DNA of 64,000 nucleotides from Whalleya microplaca (GCA_022497155.1 MU385733.1:310001-374000), one strand, 5' to 3'. Positions 20,643-33,633 are shown, counted from the stretch's first letter. Notes: generated from the letters alone by a model not told the origin. A program made the numbers and translations.

Positions 20643-23600
20643 ATGGAGCAACAGCCTCCTCAGACTGGGGGCGTCCCCGGTCCTGCAGGCCGGCGCCTTC
20701 ACATCGCCCATCGCAGGAGCCCGTCCGAGCTCACTCCATTGATGAGCATGTTTGCTAACCCTGGAAGTAAGTATAGTCTCTCATAGCCCTCGCCCGGCAG
20801 TAGTTCATTTTGCGATGCTGTCAGCGTCGGAACGTCGGTTGGCTTCTATCACTGTTCTTGGAGCTAATCGCGTTGCTTTGTCTTTAGTGGAGCAACTTGC
20901 TCTTCAGCAACAAATCGAGTTGTTGCAGCAACAGCAGCAGCAACTACAAGCTACGCACCAGCAGTACCTTAACATGGGGATGATGCCACCGGGACAGCTG
21001 GGTCCTGATGGTTCCTTCAACCCCTTGCAGCCGGGCATGCCCAACATGTCGCCGCAGCCTGCATTTCAATTTCCCAACCAGCTTCCACAGCAACACAATG
21101 TTCCCATGGGACCACCCAGCCAGCCCATGTCACACCGCCGTAATCAGTCGGCTATCCCCAATATGGGGATGGGACCACCACCCGCTCCGTCTACTGGAGC
21201 TTCCGGGTCGAACTTCGGACATTTTGATAACTCGTCTAATCAACAGAATCGAGAGAATGCGCCTCGGGGAGGGCGAGGCGGCGGTGCGGGTGGAGGCCAC
21301 CAACGTAGACACTCTTTGGCTTTGGCCGATGCCAAAAAGGCGGCTGAGATTGCTCAGCAGAAGCGGACAACCTCCGGCTTCCAGTTTCCTGGTCCAGGAG
21401 CTTCTTCTGAGAGCGCCCCTGCCGAAGAGCAGCCCAAGCCCGCCACGACGGATACCCCTATAGCACAGGGCTCGTCCACTCGTGGCGGGCGCGGCGGCGC
21501 ACATGGACGAAGCCAGAGCATGGCTGTCAACAGCCGAGGCGGAGGCGCCCGCAGTAGCGGATCGATAAGTATCAGCAATAACGACTCGGGTGACTTCCCA
21601 CGCCGAGGCAGCGGCACTGGTGGCCACGCCCGGACATCTTCGCGCAACTTTGAGGGGAACTGGCGCAATCAGCAAGGCCAGAACCAGGGTCAGGACCAGA
21701 CTGGTCATGCCCAGCAAGGCTTCCAGCCTGGTCACCGTGCTCGCGGGTCCGTGAACCAATCTATCTCCAACATTGGGCAATTCCAATACCCCGGTCAGCC
21801 TCAACTTATGCAGATGCCTGGTCAAATGCCCATGATGCAGATGTACCCTGGTCAGCAGCTCAACCCTATGCAGCTGAACCAGCTTCAAGCTCTGCAAGCT
21901 GCTCAGATGAATGGTCAACATCTCGTTGGTCTTCAGGGCAGCCAACATGCACCACAACTCAGCGGCCAACAGTCCCAGCAGCAACAGCGAAAGACGCTCT
22001 TCACTCCTTACCTTCCCCAAGCGACTTTGCCCGCGCTGCTGGGCGACGGCCAACTTGTTTCCGGAATTCTCCGAGTTAACAAGAAGAACCGCAGCGACGC
22101 CTATGTGTCCACCTCCGATGGTCTCCTCGACGCGGATATCTTCATTTGCGGTAGCAAAGACCGCAACCGCGCTCTCGAGGGAGATCTTGTTGCGGTCGAA
22201 CTCCTTGATGTCGACGAGGTATGGTCGCAAAAGCGAGAAAAAGAAGAAAAGAAAAAGAGGAAGGATATTACTGATACGCGTTCTGGATCCACTAATGGCA
22301 ACAACCAACAGAACTCTGCCAATGGAGAGGAGGCTAGCACCGGCGAAGGAGGGATCCGTCGCCGTGGCAGTCTCCGACAGAGACCTACTCAGAAGAAGAA
22401 TGACGACGTCGAAGTTGAAGGCCAGAGTCTTCTCCTTGTCGAGGAAGAGGAGATCAATGATGAATCAAAGCCTCTCTATGCTGGACACATTGTTGCTGTC
22501 ATCGAGCGCGTTGCTGGCCAGATGTTTTCGGGTACGCTCGGTCTGTTGCGTCCTAGCAGCCAAGCTACCAAGGAGAAGCAAGAAGCTGAGCGGGCTGCCA
22601 GAGACGGCGGCCGATCTCACGACAGCCGCCAGCAAGATAAGCCTAAGATTGTCTGGTTCAAGCCTACCGATAAGCGTGTTCCTCTCATTGCCATTCCTAC
22701 TGAACAAGCACCACGAGACTTCGTGGAGAAACACCAAGAATATGCCGATCGCATCTTTGTTGCATGCATCAAGCGTTGGCCTATTACCTCTTTGCACCCC
22801 TTTGGTACCCTCGTTGAGCAACTTGGTAGGATGGGCGACTTGAAGGTTGAGACGGATGCTCTGCTCCGCGATAACAACTTCTCGTCTGACGAGTTCTCGG
22901 ATGCCGTTCTACGAAGCGTTGGTTTCCAAGACTGGACCATTGCCAAGGAAGACGAGGCATCCATTAGCTCTCGCCGAGACTTCCGGAGCGAGACAACTTT
23001 CACCCTCGATCTCGCCGGTACAGGTGAACTTGGCAATGCAGTTCACGTTAAGACCGAGTCCGATGGAAAGATCGAGATCGGTGTTCATGTGCCTGATGTC
23101 ACTCACTTCGTCAAGCCTAACTCGCTTGTTGATCGTGAGGCTAAGAAGCGCGGTACTGCTGTTCACCTTGTGAACCGCACCTGCGCTCTGCTCCCTCCGA
23201 AGATTGCTTCGGAGCTCTGCCACCTTACTCCAGGACAGGATAGACTTACCGTCAGTGTTGTCTTCCGTGTCAATCCGCATACTGGTACTGTTGCGGATGG
23301 TGATACCTGGGTTGGCAAGAGTATCATTAAGAGCACCGCCAAGTTGTCACTGAACGAGCTTGACGACGCTCTTACAAACCAAGCTGGCTTCAAACACGAG
23401 GCTGTCCAAGTCAAAGATATTCAAATTCTAAATGTAAGATTTTTACGCTTTCCTTCCCATCTGAATATTGCTAATCCTGTTGTCTAGGCTGTCGCACAAA
23501 AATTCCGGGAGGCACGCCTTGGTGCTGAGGGCGAGCCGATGGCTCCACTTCGACTCCTTCACCAACTCGACGATGAGAACATTCCGATTCAGCACAATCT

Positions 23601-24849
23601 ATTTGATTGCACACCTGGAACGGAGCTCGTTGAAGAACTCCTACACAAAACTAATACATATACCGCTCAAAAGCTTGCTCAGGGTCTGCCTGAGAAAGCG
23701 CTACTGCGACGCCAGACTGCGCCGAACGGCCGGCGTTTGCAGACATTCGTCGAACGCATGCGTGCGCTCGGGTATGACATTGACACCACTAGCAGCGGAA
23801 CAGTTCAAAATAGCCTTTTTAAGGTGGACGACTCTGATATCCGCAAGGGTATGGAGACTCTACTCCTCAAAACTATGCATCATGCCAAGTACTATATAGC
23901 CGGTAAGACTAACAAGCTACTTTGGCCCCATTATGCTTTGAACCTACCTCTTTATACCCACTTTACTGGCCCTACTAGGCGTTATGCCGACATCATGGTT
24001 CACCGGCAGTTGGAGGCCGTGCTTTCAGAGGGCAAGATCGAATACAATGAGGACATTGAGAACTTGGTCAAAACGATTGAATCTTGTAACACTAAGAAGG
24101 AATCGGCCCAGAATGCTCAAGAGCAGAGTATTCATATCGAATCGTGCAGAATCATGGATAAGAAGCGTCAAGAGGTCAATGGTGATCTGATCAGCGAAGG
24201 CATCGTCGTCTGTGTATACGAATCTGCTTTTGACGTTCTGATCCCCGAGTGGGGCTTTGAAAAGCGTGTCCACTGCGATCAGTTACCGCTCAAGAAAGCC
24301 GAGTTCCGAAAGGAGAAGAGGGTCCTAGAGCTTTACTGGGAGAAAGGCGTGCCAAGTTCGGCCTACGTACCGGAGGACGAGCGACCCAAGGCGGCCGCTT
24401 CGCAGCGCATGTCCAATGCGATGGCAGCTGCCAGGCAAGCTGAAGAAGCAGAGAGGGCTAGAAAGGAGCGCGAAGAAGCAGCACGAAAGCAGACAGAGAC
24501 AAGCACCGTGCCAACTGACGCTGCCGATAACCTATTTGATGACGATGATGATAATGCTTCTGACATCACGGAGGCTATGGCCGGCGCATCACTGGCCGAG
24601 CGACCAACCCAGAGTGTCCCTGGTTCGCCCACTCGATCCTCGTCGAACACCGCTGGAACTCTTCACCGCACCAGATCGGACTCCAAGGTGCCAATAACGG
24701 AAGCTGTAGAGACCCGCCTGACGAACAAGGAGAAGTATCTCAAGTTGTTCACATTGAGGGAAGAGGGTGGTGACTACATTCAAGATGTTACCGAGATGAC
24801 GAGAGTGCCGGTGATTCTCAAGACGGATCTTAGCAAGAGTCCTCCGTAA
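20643..24849 (+). CDS. ssd1: SSD1-like translational repressor with a catalytically dead RNB domain
   Basis: Ssd1 binds cell-wall mRNAs, represses their translation and is controlled by the NDR kinase Cbk1/Orb6. Three exons (20643-20766, 20888-23433, 23488-24849) give 1343 residues. Exon 1 ends in phase 1 and joins to read ANPGMEQLALQQQ. The N-terminal third is Gln/Gly/Asn-rich and probably disordered. It holds five sites matching HxRxxS (HRRSPS, HRRNQS, HQRRHS, HGRSQS, HARTSS). Cold-shock-like domains follow (TLPALLGDGQLVSGILRVN). The RNB domain is at about 745-1100. In active RNase II/Dis3L2 proteins the catalytic loop has several aspartates; here it reads LDLAGTGELGNAVHV, with those after the first replaced. 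A C-terminal acidic and Ser-rich tail ends the protein. Other open frames inside this gene are shadows. Confidence 0.96.
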
Positions 24850-27651
24850 GTTTTCCCAGTTTTCCCAGTTTTCCCAGCCCTACTGCGCTCGGCAAGTATA
24901 CTAACAGCATACAGTTGCCTGACGATCCGTTCGCTAAACCCATACGCACTCTGAACGGGGGGCATAACAGGCTTCACTTGAAGTAGCTGTGCAAGCGGGG
25001 AGAAATGGAGCACTGGAGCACTGGTCGCTGTGTGAATTTTTCTAATCCGAGGTGGTGGCGAGTAGAAAACCAGGGCAAATTGATAGGCCATGTCGTCGGC
25101 CGCTAACGTAAGGGTATATCTCTTATTTGTTGATAAAAGTGTTTTTGGACAGGCAGATAGACGTACCGTAGCTGCCGTAGTTGACATAGGAATACGAGAT
25201 CCTTGCAGAATATACCAACTGGTTCAAATGAACCGCACCTTCCCATACCTGTCTACTGCTGATAGAATGTACCAATATTAGGCAAAATCTTAGGTAGGTT
25301 ACCCAGCTGTTGGACCCAACCCATTTCTCGGATACTCAATGAGACGCAGGCGGGCTATCGGGATCTACACATTCCCCCAAGGCAATCCCCCAAGGTTTGG
25401 CCATGTAGGCCGGCACGTTCTATGTACAGAAGATGGGCGCAAGGTTGACTATCTAGGAGGATAGTCGGAAAGCCGAGAGTCCAGCGCAAATGAGATCTAC
25501 TATCAGGTACTTATATAGTTTTGAAAATGCACGTATAGACATGCACCATACCCTGCACTTGTTTTATGTATGCGGCTGTACATATACCTAGGGAGATGAA
25601 GAGCGGCGCGACGATCGTGAAGGCCTCAGACAGAGGATGATGTAACGCTTGTTTAGGTACACAGCGATTAGACTTTGGTTCTGTGTCGAAGCTCTCTTCA
25701 GCACCAACCCCCAGATCAGCCCCATTAATAATGGCTACCTGCAGCATCTGCGGGCAGGCGGGCTGACAGGTGGCGGCCCATGTCTTACCCATAATTCAAG
25801 CTCCATTACCAGGACATCTTCCGCTTCGGCTACATCTTCGTTAGCCCGTTCCGTCAAACGTTTTGGAACCGGAATCCCAAGGAACCTTACACTTGACTCG
25901 ACAAGCCTCCACGTACATGTAGGTCGCCCGAGTAACCGGCGGCACCATGCTTGTATCGCATCTCACATTCAGATTTATTCCGTACATACATGCCTTTTTA
26001 TCTAGATCTGTGTAGGGACCGTGTAACGGCTGTGGCTTGTTTGATTAGCTGGTTGCCGTTCGCAAGGCATTCCGTTCTCAGCTGGATACAGTTTACTCTG
26101 GGGTCGGTGCAAGTGAAGATCGTCAACCCCAGATGACGATTCACGATGTTCGTCACTTTTATTTCGATTGTGCTGCCAAGATTCTCGAGAGGGCACGGAT
26201 AACTACTTCGATAGCGGAATCCTCCATACTTTCAAAGTTGGTCAAAGTTAAGTCAGTGTTAAATGCTTACACCTATGTATTATCAAGAGCCTCAACACAA
26301 AGAGCGTAGATAGTACATATCAGTAAGCTACAAGATTACTGACTTCATCGTCCTGGTGTTGGTGAGATGTCTAACCTAGGCACCTAGCCACGGAGACAGG
26401 ATAAGCCTTGTTGATGATCTACTCAAATGCGGGAAACGGCTAAGTTTTAAGGTCGTCTATATCACAACATTATTACTAAAAGGCGCGGCCCGTGATTCAT
26501 TAGGTCTACCTCAATTTTCCGCAGAATTCGTTTCGAGTCATCCTTACTAGCAGTGACTACATACGCGGATTAACTGAATGCGACAGACTAATACAGAGCT
26601 ATAGCTTTATATCGGATCCATACACCGAGGTTTGTGCGTACATCGAAGTCTCTGGCATTAGTAAGGGCGACTAGAAACGAATTTCGAAAAAATTTGCGGT
26701 CAGCTTCAGCATCTCTCACTGGGCAAGCCTTCAGGAATTTGGTAATAAACGAATCAATCGGCAGAGTCAGGCTACGGTTTCAAGATTCGGCTTGCAGCCC
26801 GTCCGTTGTCTGAAACGGCATCTGAGGCAGACGAACCCTCAACACCGTGAACCCCGTGCGCACCCCTGTGAGACCCGCTTCCTTGGCTACCACGTTCGTT
26901 GCTAGCCGAAATGGACCGTGACTGAGCCGGCCTGACAAGCGACTTCATCCCAACTTTAAACTGCGAGCTTGATTGACATCGCGGCCTCTGACTGGTCCGA
27001 ATGAAGCTTATTTCGTCTGTGTTTCGTTTCTTCATCCCCCCTATGGCGGATCTGCCTCCATCTTCACGGACCTGTACCCAACGCCAAGCTTTTCATGGTA
27101 TTCAGATTGCCCGGGAGTGATGTACAAGGGTACTGCCATCCCAACTAGCCTGTCACCCCTTTGGTTCTCGGAGTCGGAAGCTCATGGGAAAGGCACTCTT
27201 GCGACAGGAAATGCCTTTCTGTCGTCAAGGAGCCTCAAGGGACCGATGCTTAGGATCGACCTGTCCATTGCCGGCCTGCCCTCCTTCCGTGACCCGCACG
27301 CCCATCACACCTGAATTCAACCACATGGCAAACTGGTTTTAATGAAGCTCTGTTTCCCCCAATGTTGAGGCTGGTTTTTTCTTGTCTCTCCCATCCCATT
27401 CTGTCTCTCTTCGTGTCCAACTCCGAACTAAACCGAAAGCGCTGGTCTGCTTCCTGGGATCAACGACATCACTCCTTTTTATAATATAATTCTTGTAATA
27501 CCCTGGTGGGGACTTTAGAACAGCTAGGCTGGTCTTGCTTTCATTATAACGACTTACACTCTTTACGTTGCGAAGTAACTACCGTTGATATTATACCAAT
27601 ACTCGGAACGACAAGGATACGAAGTTTAATCAAACTCAAAAATCAGACAAG
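24850..27651. other. Long gene-free interval
   Basis: 2.8 kb without a convincing gene. It starts with three tandem TTTTCCCAG units. Part of it (about 26440-26700) is AT-rich. Short open frames of up to 118 codons show no motif. The last few hundred bases should be the promoter of the ferritin-like gene and include CT-rich tracts near 27360-27410. Confidence 0.5.
24851..24877. repeat. (TTTTCCCAG)3 tandem repeat
   Basis: Three perfect nine-base copies begin two bases after the ssd1 stop codon. Confidence 0.97.
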
Positions 27652-28673
27652 ATGCCTTCTATTACTAAGACTGTGGGAATTGTGGCGGGATTGGCGGCCG
27701 TTGCTTGCGCTCTGCCAGCTCAACCCAAGTTCACCCCGAGACAAAACCACATCTACAAGATAGCCAAGCGTCAAAACGCCGCCGCTGCCGCTCTCGGCCT
27801 GGCTGACGTCGATATCCTTCAATTGTATGTTCTATTCCATGGTGACTCGCAAACAAACCACTAACTAGTTTCCTCAGTGCCTTGACTTTGGAGTGGCTTG
27901 AGGCTACTTTCTACCAGCAAGGTTTTGCGCAATTTGGGGATGACCAATTCGCTGCTCTAGGTCTGAACGAGGTTCAACTCGCCGACCTGAAGAGTGTGGG
28001 GACAAGCGAACAAACCCACGTTCAACTGCTACAGAGCTCTATTGCCCAGGCCGGTGTACAGCCTGTCCAGCCGTGCCAATACAACTTTGGATTTACGGAT
28101 GCTGCGGGCATGGTTGCCACTGCTGCCATCCTTGAGAGCGTTGGTGTTTCTGCCTACCTGGGCGCTGCCCCTCTCGTGTCGGATGCTTCAATTCTGAGCA
28201 CCGCTGGCTCTATCCTCACTATTGAAGCTAGACACCAGTCCTTCATCCGTGTCGCTTCTGGCGTTGCTGCCTCGCCATCTCCCTTCGACACACCCTTGGG
28301 TCCGCGGGCTGTGTTCTCACTGGCTGCTCCCTTCATCACGTCATGCCCTGGCGGTTCCAACCTTGCTCTGACTGCTTTCCCACCGCTCAACATGGTTGAG
28401 CCTGCTGCCGCAGCCGGTGTCATGGCCCTTGCTCAAGGCACTATGCTGAAGCTGGAAAGCGATGCCTCTACCGGTGCCACATTCTGTGGGTTCACCAACT
28501 CTGCCGCACCCGGTGGCACGGCCTTCTCGCCCTTCGACGCCGCTACAGGTTGTGCCCTCCCCCCTAACTTGGCCGGCACTGTCTACGTCACCCTCACCAG
28601 CGCTGCCCCCACCGATGGTGTGCTGACAGACGAAATCACGATGGCTGGCCCGATGGTGATGAACCTCAGCTAA
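27652..28673 (+). CDS. Secreted ferritin-like domain protein (Rds1-type)
   Basis: Two exons (27652-27824 and 27878-28673) give 322 residues; the 53-base intron has a CTAAC branch site at 27861. The join is in phase 2 and reads QFALTLEWLEATFY. A signal peptide is evident (MPSITKTVGIVAGLAAVACA). The body has the helical pattern of the fungal ferritin-like family: EWLEATFYQQGFAQF, a helix with SEQTHVQLLQSSI, a hydrophobic helix near ILESVGVSAYLGAAPL, and a helix with TIEARHQSFIRV. In ferritins such Glu and His residues bind iron, but metal binding here is not shown. A second, beta-rich part follows (GTVYVTLTSAAPTDG). Relatives are often stress-induced, for example Rds1 of fission yeast. Confidence 0.88.
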
Positions 28674-30130
28674 ATCAGTGATGAGATGAGGTGTTTAATA
28701 TAGGAAAGCTTCTGCAGATTAATGGCACCAGAAAAAGGGTGCAAGGCTTCACGCCTACTGCAATAGGAGGAAGCGGCTACCGAGGAGGGAGGGCTGCAGG
28801 GTAGCAGACGCTGCAATACAACCGGGAAAGCGAGCAGAACGGGAGACAAACGAGGCGGGGAGGTCTCGGTAGCTCACACAGTACCGTACCACCAGCTTTA
28901 GACAACAATATACCTCGTTTGTTTCCTGTCAGTCTTGTTTCGGTCTGCCGCGTGTTTACGCACCCACGTGTAATATGCATGTGTAACTATTTTTACAACT
29001 TCACTTCTTCCCCTTGACAGCAACCATGGACCCAGTTTCCTGGCCTTGCCTGTATATATCATATAGCTTTTTTTGGTTACCATGCAGAGCCCGGCGTCAG
29101 AGAAGAGTGGCGGAGACGAGCATCCCCCTCCCGAGAACATCCTACAGTGAGACGGAATGGGTCCACGACAACTTTACTTTCTACAGCATTTTTTTATTAT
29201 TGGTAATTGAGGAGGATATAGACCTCGGATGTGAGGCAGAGAGGGGATAGCATTTGGAGACAGCGATACCCAATAGCGCGGACTAGAAGGTCGCACTAAA
29301 GGTTCCTCTGAGAACCTCTTTTTTATTATCAGAATACAAATTAAAAAAACAAAGAAGTTAAAACGAATTATGTTGTCTTTCTAGTGAATTGTGACTACTG
29401 GCTTGCTTCTTTCCATTACCAAGGGCGTTCTTCGACTTGCTTAAACAGAGGTGGCAGTGAAGTGGAATTGCATTATGTAGTTGATAGGACAGGTATGACT
29501 TACAGCACTCACATAGAATCAAAAAGACCAACCGCAAAGTTACAACGATAAAATATCACCATAGTGTTTTACTACTTGAATTTGACTTTAGTCATCTTAA
29601 ACATAAAACACAACACGTAAGTCGTTAGTCAGCAGCTTATCCTCACTGTCTACCTTTAGTGATGTTCACAATGGACTTTTGGCTGCTTTGAAAAATTGAT
29701 AGAGGCCTTTCTGTATGAGAATGTAAGGCCGCAGGAGAATGCAGGGTTCATTCAGATTTTGAAGGCACCAGTACGCGTTAAGCAAATAAGGAGCTTCAAG
29801 TGAGGCTGTATCATTGTTAGTATATGTTCAGCAACCCGGAAAAGACTGTATGCGTGCAGCACATGTAAGTAATCAGTAGAATGGCCCTTGTTCTAGAATC
29901 ACTCCTTGGTTTTCACATATAGCATGTCAGTGATATACTTCTGGGTTGATATGCTTGACAGACAAAAATATGTAAGTATGTCGACTTATTGCTTTGTAGA
30001 TGTCCCTGTAAGCTTCCTGGTAGGCTGCTGCGGAAGCAAAAAAACTGATTCTTAGTAGTCTTTTGAATTTTTGAATGAATCTTTCTTCGTGTACAAGAGT
30101 GATTTTCACATAGATAAATTGGAGTCCTCA

Positions 30131-30150
30131 ATATATATATATATATATAT
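30131..30150. repeat. (AT)10 run
   Basis: A pure dinucleotide run inside AT-rich intergenic DNA. Confidence 0.9.
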
Positions 30151-31345
30151 ACTTGCCTAGGCCTGATTAAACTTACACGAATGCATACTTAGATCTATAA
30201 TCTTTACCTATTTTCAGCTATTCGCTCAAGGTCATCGTCCTATAATCCAGAAGCCTCTCTTTAGACTTTGGGACATGATCTATATATTACAGTCTTGTTT
30301 TTGAGATGCGTGCAAGGAAGTCCTACAGCCTTGACCTCAGTTATACCTCGCCAAGTTTCAGAGATCTTCGATGAGGACTTATATAATATTCCCAGGTCCC
30401 AAAAACAACATGTTTCCCTCGAGGTTTTCCTCATTCGGAATTATAGCATACTCTCGTTATCCCTGGTTGATCCTATCGACTAGACAAAGGCAAGTCTTAT
30501 TCGCTATCTCCCTTGGATACATGTATACCCCATACCTACTCGATACCCAATATCTTGTCGATGATGATAATTGCAAATCTTTATTCAGATCTAGCATGCG
30601 CAAGAAATGATGGTATAGTTTGCTGCCTCTGAGACTTGCTTCCTTCCTCTCATTTTAATTGCAGTCCTGTCTCATTGGAATGCAGCTAACTAAGCACCAA
30701 CCCAAAAACTACAGGGCCTGCGATCTTCAACATTATACATACCTCGCTATTCGAAAATGTGTCTCCAGGTTGAGTTAGACCTCGAGGCTCTCGGCCGCCA
30801 CGTTCGAAGAGTAGGTTATAAAGTCTGACTTGTGGATTCCAACCCTATTGAATACCTTTCACGACAATAACATTATGTAGTATACTGAATTGTTCATGGT
30901 GAAAACGTGTTTGGCGTGCTCAATACGAATTCTCTTCGGTCAATTACTCGCATGTGCGGTTGAAGTAGGTTTGGCTGACAGAATCATATTTACTTTAGGG
31001 AAGGATCTATGTCGGCCAGGGGCGACGTTCTATCTGTTCCGGCATATATAAGATTTAACCATTATCATAACTCTAAGCTAACGTTTTTTTCATTAACTGT
31101 TTCATCCGAATGCCATATATCTACCTAAGCCTATCTTCAACAGAAGCTCCAACCAGCTCACTAACAATTAGTTACAGGCGCAACCCGAGGTGTCCACCAC
31201 TCCAATTGTACTGACCGAATTCACCATCTTTGTATAGAAGACCAAGGCTTAAGCATAGTCTTGATATTTGCTCGCGGTATTCTAATTATTTGCAAGCTGT
31301 GCCTGTCGCAGCTCCTTTGGGCCCCAAGCTTTCCCACGGGTGACA

Positions 31346-31350
31346 TATAA
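31346..31350 (+). promoter_or_regulatory. TATA-like box of the 5S rRNA gene
   Basis: TATAA lies about 28 bases before the first base of the 5S gene, the usual place for the external promoter element of dispersed fungal 5S genes. Confidence 0.55.
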
Positions 31351-31374
31351 GAGACAAGAAGATACTTAGACATC

Positions 31375-31493
31375 ACGTACGACCATAGGACACAGAAAAC
31401 TCGGCATCCCGTCCGCTCTGCCCTAGATAAGCTGTGTACCGCCGGATTAGTAGTTGGGTCGGTGACGACCAGCGAATCCCTGGTGTTGTACGT
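31375..31493 (+). rRNA. 5S ribosomal RNA
   Basis: 119 bases match the known Neurospora-type 5S rRNA closely: ACGACCATAGG at the start, CCCGTCCGCTC in loop A and helix III, TTAGTAGTTGGGT over the internal promoter, and CAGCGAATCCCT near the end. The ends pair perfectly (ACGTAC 31375-31380 with GTACGT 31488-31493). The second helix (GACACAG with CTGTGT) and helix V (GGTCGGTGACGACC) also pair. At several points both strands of a helix differ from the Neurospora version while pairing is kept, which argues for a functional gene rather than a pseudogene. A T-rich terminator follows. The gene stands alone, far from any other rRNA, as is common in filamentous ascomycetes. Confidence 0.95.
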
Positions 31494-31502
31494 TTTCTTT
31501 TT
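31493..31502 (+). terminator. RNA polymerase III T-run terminator
   Basis: TTTT followed by C and TTTTT directly follows the 3' end of the 5S gene, as expected for RNA polymerase III. Confidence 0.8.
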
Positions 31503-32482
31503 AACTATCTTCTTAAGTTTTACATATACTTTAAGAGAGTCACTGTCTTAAGATATGAAATTATATGTTTTTATGCTAGTTGATTTATCATGAAACATAT
31601 GTGGAAAGATATATATGTCGAGATATTATGATTAAAAAATAGCGGTAAGATTTTAAACTTAAATTAAAACATTATTTAAGCATTAACTTCTAACTATTAA
31701 ACCATTGTATTTCAGTAATAATTTCGAATTGAAAATTTAAATAACCATATTGCGTTGTACTAGCTAACCACCAGCTAACTATGTGGGATGAGCTTTGTCC
31801 GAGTATCACGGATTACTGTCTCGGGATACGGAGCGCGTGCGTTGCTCTCCGGCGGCGACTTAGAAAAGCCTATGTAGATTAGATATCAAGGTGGTGGTAC
31901 GTAAAGTTAAAGAAACGACGTCACTTTTTCATGGCAGACATGCTTATGCGTGCCAGTAATCGTAGCAACGCAGCAACGGTGTTATAAAAAGAAGCGATGT
32001 TACTTGCAGCGCAGACGTCTGTGTAGGCTATTCAACCGAAAATGGCGAAGATCATCTCCCACCGAGTCGTGGAAAGCCTGCTGAATAAGCATTCGAGCAT
32101 AAAAGTCGTGGCGATGGTACAGATATATCTATGTTGCAAACGTCAATTGCCTCGCTTACGTCGACTTTCTTCCCAACGAGCCAATTGGGAAAATGGCGGG
32201 ATTTGGCCTCGCGAAAAGCTGACTATGCCTTGAGGCTGGGCATTGTCGCAGATCAGCCGTCCATGTTTCATCTGAAGGAATTTGGTTTCTTCTATGTGGA
32301 CCAACCGCCCAAAACGTGATGAGATCTTCAGATTCGCGAAAGGGTTCAAATACTTCCATCTGGGGGATCCCTCCAGACCGGTGATTTTGGCTTGAACATA
32401 TTTTGGGTCCCTCAGTTTTCTTTCTTCCGCGTTGCTGGTCAATCTGCGTTGTTCTAATCTCGTTCAATACTAATTAAGAAAG
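31503..32482. other. AT-rich spacer and promoter of the PEBP-like gene
   Basis: The part to about 31760 is very AT-rich. The part from 31800 is more balanced. Open frames at 32042-32467 on both strands have no motif and are probably noncoding. Confidence 0.5.
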
Positions 32483-33327
32483 ATGCTGTGCAAATCTCTT
32501 GTTATCCTGGCGACGGCGTCGCGAGCGCTGGCGGCCACTCCCGGGAACTTTAAGCCTGCTGCACAAACCAGTTTAATAGTCTCGTTTAGCAATGTAGCCG
32601 CGAATGATGGGAACGTGCTGGCAAAAGATGGTGAGCATTGGTCAACTGGGCGTGAATGAAAGATGCTAACAACGATGCAGCAACTCAAACAGCGCCTACC
32701 ATCGGAACGCAAAGCCAGTTGGATGGAAAGTCGTATGCGGTGTTGATGATAGATCTAGACATTCCGACGGACAATCCACCAAAGACGAATACACTACTCC
32801 ATTGGATGCAGACGGGCCTGACGTCCAGCACAACGGCTACAGCAATAAACTCAACAGCGGGCAGCACAAATGCCTTTAAATTAACAGCTGCAGGAGGACA
32901 GGCAGCATTTGCGGAATACCTAGGGCCAAGTCCTCCAGCGAAGGTACCGCTATCTCATCGATATACACAGATTCTCGTGGATACATCGGCCGCCACGACG
33001 GCCAACCTTGCTGTTCTCCAAAAAGCGGCTGCGACTCGAATGGGGTTCGACACCAATGCTGTATTGACAGAGGCTGGGCTGGTGGACAAAGTGATAGCTG
33101 GGAACTTCTTCAACGTCACGAATCCCGGCCCAGCAGCCGCCGCGACGAACTCTACGACGGGCACAACTAACGGCACTGCCGGGGCTACCGGCAGTGGCAG
33201 TACCGCAACTAGATCTCCCAGTTCGCCAAGCTCAAGTCCAATTGTCCCTGCTTCCGCGGCTACACAGAGAGCGAGCGAAATGCTCCTCGGAATCGGGGTG
33301 GTGGGCGCGGTATTTTTCACTTTGTAA
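32483..33327 (+). CDS. GPI-anchored PEBP-like (phosphatidylethanolamine-binding) protein
   Basis: Two exons (32483-32630 and 32681-33327) give 264 residues; the 50-base intron carries a GCTAAC branch site. A signal peptide is visible (MLCKSLVILATASRALA). The PEBP fold is indicated by SYAVLMIDLDIPT, TLLHWMQTGL, the segment AEYLGPSPPAKVPLSHRYTQ and a final helix LVDKVIAGNFFNVT. After it comes a Thr/Gly/Ser-rich stretch and a hydrophobic end (MLLGIGVVGAVFFTL), typical of a GPI-anchor signal. PEBP proteins bind anionic ligands or lipids, but the role of the secreted fungal group is not known. Expected place: plasma membrane or cell wall. Confidence 0.88.
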
Positions 33328-33602
33328 GACTATTGCAAGGGGAAGCATCTCCAATGATTTACGTGTAAGATCAACCATGTAAATTAGCAAACAATGTCTG
33401 CATTACTTAGAGCGAGTTAGCGACTAATGATGCCTGCTGGCCGTCCCAGCTGAGCTCAGACTCTTCAAAAAATTACCTAAAAAAATCAGACTATCCATTT
33501 GAAGCGCGTCCATAGTCAATGCCGAAGTATCTTCAAGTTCCGTTACATCCAGCTCTCAAAGTAAAATCTGACAAAGGCAAAAAACACCAAAAAGGAATGT
33601 TT

Positions 33603-33633
<31 letters not shown>

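Larger units (their letters stand above)
28674..31374. other. AT-rich intergenic region upstream of the 5S gene
   Basis: 2.7 kb without a recognisable protein gene. From about 29330 the sequence is AT-rich, with an (AT) run at 30131-30150. Short open frames have no motif. It could hold decayed repeats, but I cannot identify any element end or coding relic. Confidence 0.5.

Noticed and set aside
21130..22308. 392-codon minus-strand open frame
   Set aside because: Antisense shadow of ssd1, which has clear homology along the same bases.
21911..22843. 310-codon plus-strand open frame in another frame
   Set aside because: Overlaps ssd1 out of frame and shows no family resemblance.
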